Shown: in pieces, positions 63,544 to 64,000 of the stretch
Layout of the letters: each line of letters starts with the position of its first letter
How positions within the stretch are numbered: the first letter of the stretch is position 1
NCBI GenBank assembly: GCA_024220505.1
Contig: JAKZZE010000014.1
Location: 1,054,001-1,118,000, forward strand
Direction of reading: 5' to 3'
Length of the DNA: 64,000 bases
From: Rhizopus arrhizus
Lineage: Eukaryota; Mucoromycota; Mucoromycetes; Mucorales; Rhizopodaceae
Position numbers and translations under genes: made by a program
The notes under the pieces: model-generated
Databases searched by the model: none
What the model was told of the DNA's origin: nothing
The model's input: the letters and a program-made list of their open reading frames with translations, nothing else

Positions 63544-64000
63544 CACTAGGTGAAAAAATAGGGACAACCTTTTCGAAAATTTCATTTCATGCAGCATATA
63601 GCATTAAGAGAAGGTCGCCTCATGACGCTAGCAATATGTTAAACCGAGGTTAATGTATGAAGTATTTCATCAAAATATGATGAGCCAACTATGGAAAATG
63701 AGGGAGTAATGCATATATAATTGGCCGAATTTTAGATACTCCACAGCTCAGTTTTAGACCATATTTCGTACTCTTCTAGTTTGACCTGGAATATCAGCTA
63801 CAATTAAAATGCAAACCGATTCTAATATTAGCTATGCACGTTCCTATAATTAATAATATAAAATGAATGCTGTTTTCTTTTATTCATATATTCTTTTTTT
63901 TTCGTTATATTCTTCTTACTTCCTGCGAAATTTCTCTTACTTATGCTTCGCGCTTTACCTCAAGACACGCAAGACAGCATCAAGTCTGTACTTATGAGCA
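63544..64000 (+). mobile_element. Tc1-like element O, left end and transposase start
   Basis: After a TA at 63542-63543 the terminus CACTAGGTGAAAAAATAGGG matches 23490. At 63943 an ATG opens LRALPQDTQDSIKSVLMS, the look of a Tc1 HTH start, and the window ends 58 bases later. Right end not in the window. Confidence 0.6.

Overview
This window looks like an AT-rich, transposon-dense region of a filamentous fungus, most likely Mucoromycota (Mucorales type). Four things point there: GT-AG introns of 51-64 nt, a eukaryotic tRNA-Phe(GAA), the mixture of DIRS-like tyrosine-recombinase elements, Ty3/gypsy chromoviruses, LINEs, Tc1/mariner and CACTA-like (Tnp2) elements, and no operon or bacterial signals. 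I see no clear single-copy host protein gene. The tRNA is the only confident host gene. Taxonomy is inferred from family content, not measured.

Layout. 1-10.4 kb holds three copies of one unnamed gene family: a decayed minus copy (1-1953), a partial plus copy (2653-4278) split by a LINE fragment, and an intact three-exon copy (8682-10395). I read a PD-(D/E)XK nuclease-like signature in it. Both copies that keep their 5' ends carry the same two-unit tandem repeat upstream of the ATG. An intact DDE transposon with 32-bp inverted repeats and TA duplications (4443-7092) and a Tc1 fragment (7131-7662) lie between the copies. 10.5-15.9 kb holds a frameshifted Tc1 transposase, gypsy LTR fragments, a broken recombinase-like gene, short dispersed repeats and a DIRS recombinase fragment.

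16-30 kb is a stack of nested insertions. A solo LTR (family A, 5-bp duplication AGTCC) sits in the gag of a dead DIRS element. A complete DIRS-1-type element (18029-22437), with inverted termini and an internal complementary region, sits inside that solo LTR. A second dead DIRS element is interrupted by a 154-bp solo LTR. Then come a LINE (ORF1 plus truncated endonuclease ORF2) cut by LTR family I, and two inverted copies of LTR family F forming a 325-bp palindrome.

30-38 kb: a near-pristine chromovirus D (30377-36390, LTRs differing at 1 of 341 positions, duplication AGCAT) inserted in one 235-bp inverted repeat of a Tc1 element E (30163-37833). 38-41 kb: a Tc1 fragment H cut by LTR I, which is itself interrupted by Tc1 element G (39066-40668). 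The empty site of G is preserved in the other LTR I copy. 41-53 kb: gypsy element C (Gag, protease, RT, RNase H, no integrase seen) interrupted by complete gypsy element B (44640-50620, duplication GTGTT). B's gag and pol share one frame with a single UGA between them.

53-64 kb: LTR debris, tRNA-Phe, a solo LTR A (duplication TTGAC), a two-gene CACTA/Tnp2-like unit with convergent genes (56082-60518), noncoding DNA, a solo LTR K (duplication AACAT), a coiled-coil ORF, and the left end of a Tc1 element (O) running off the window.

Elements are named A-O, P (the nuclease-like family) and so on only for reference within this annotation.
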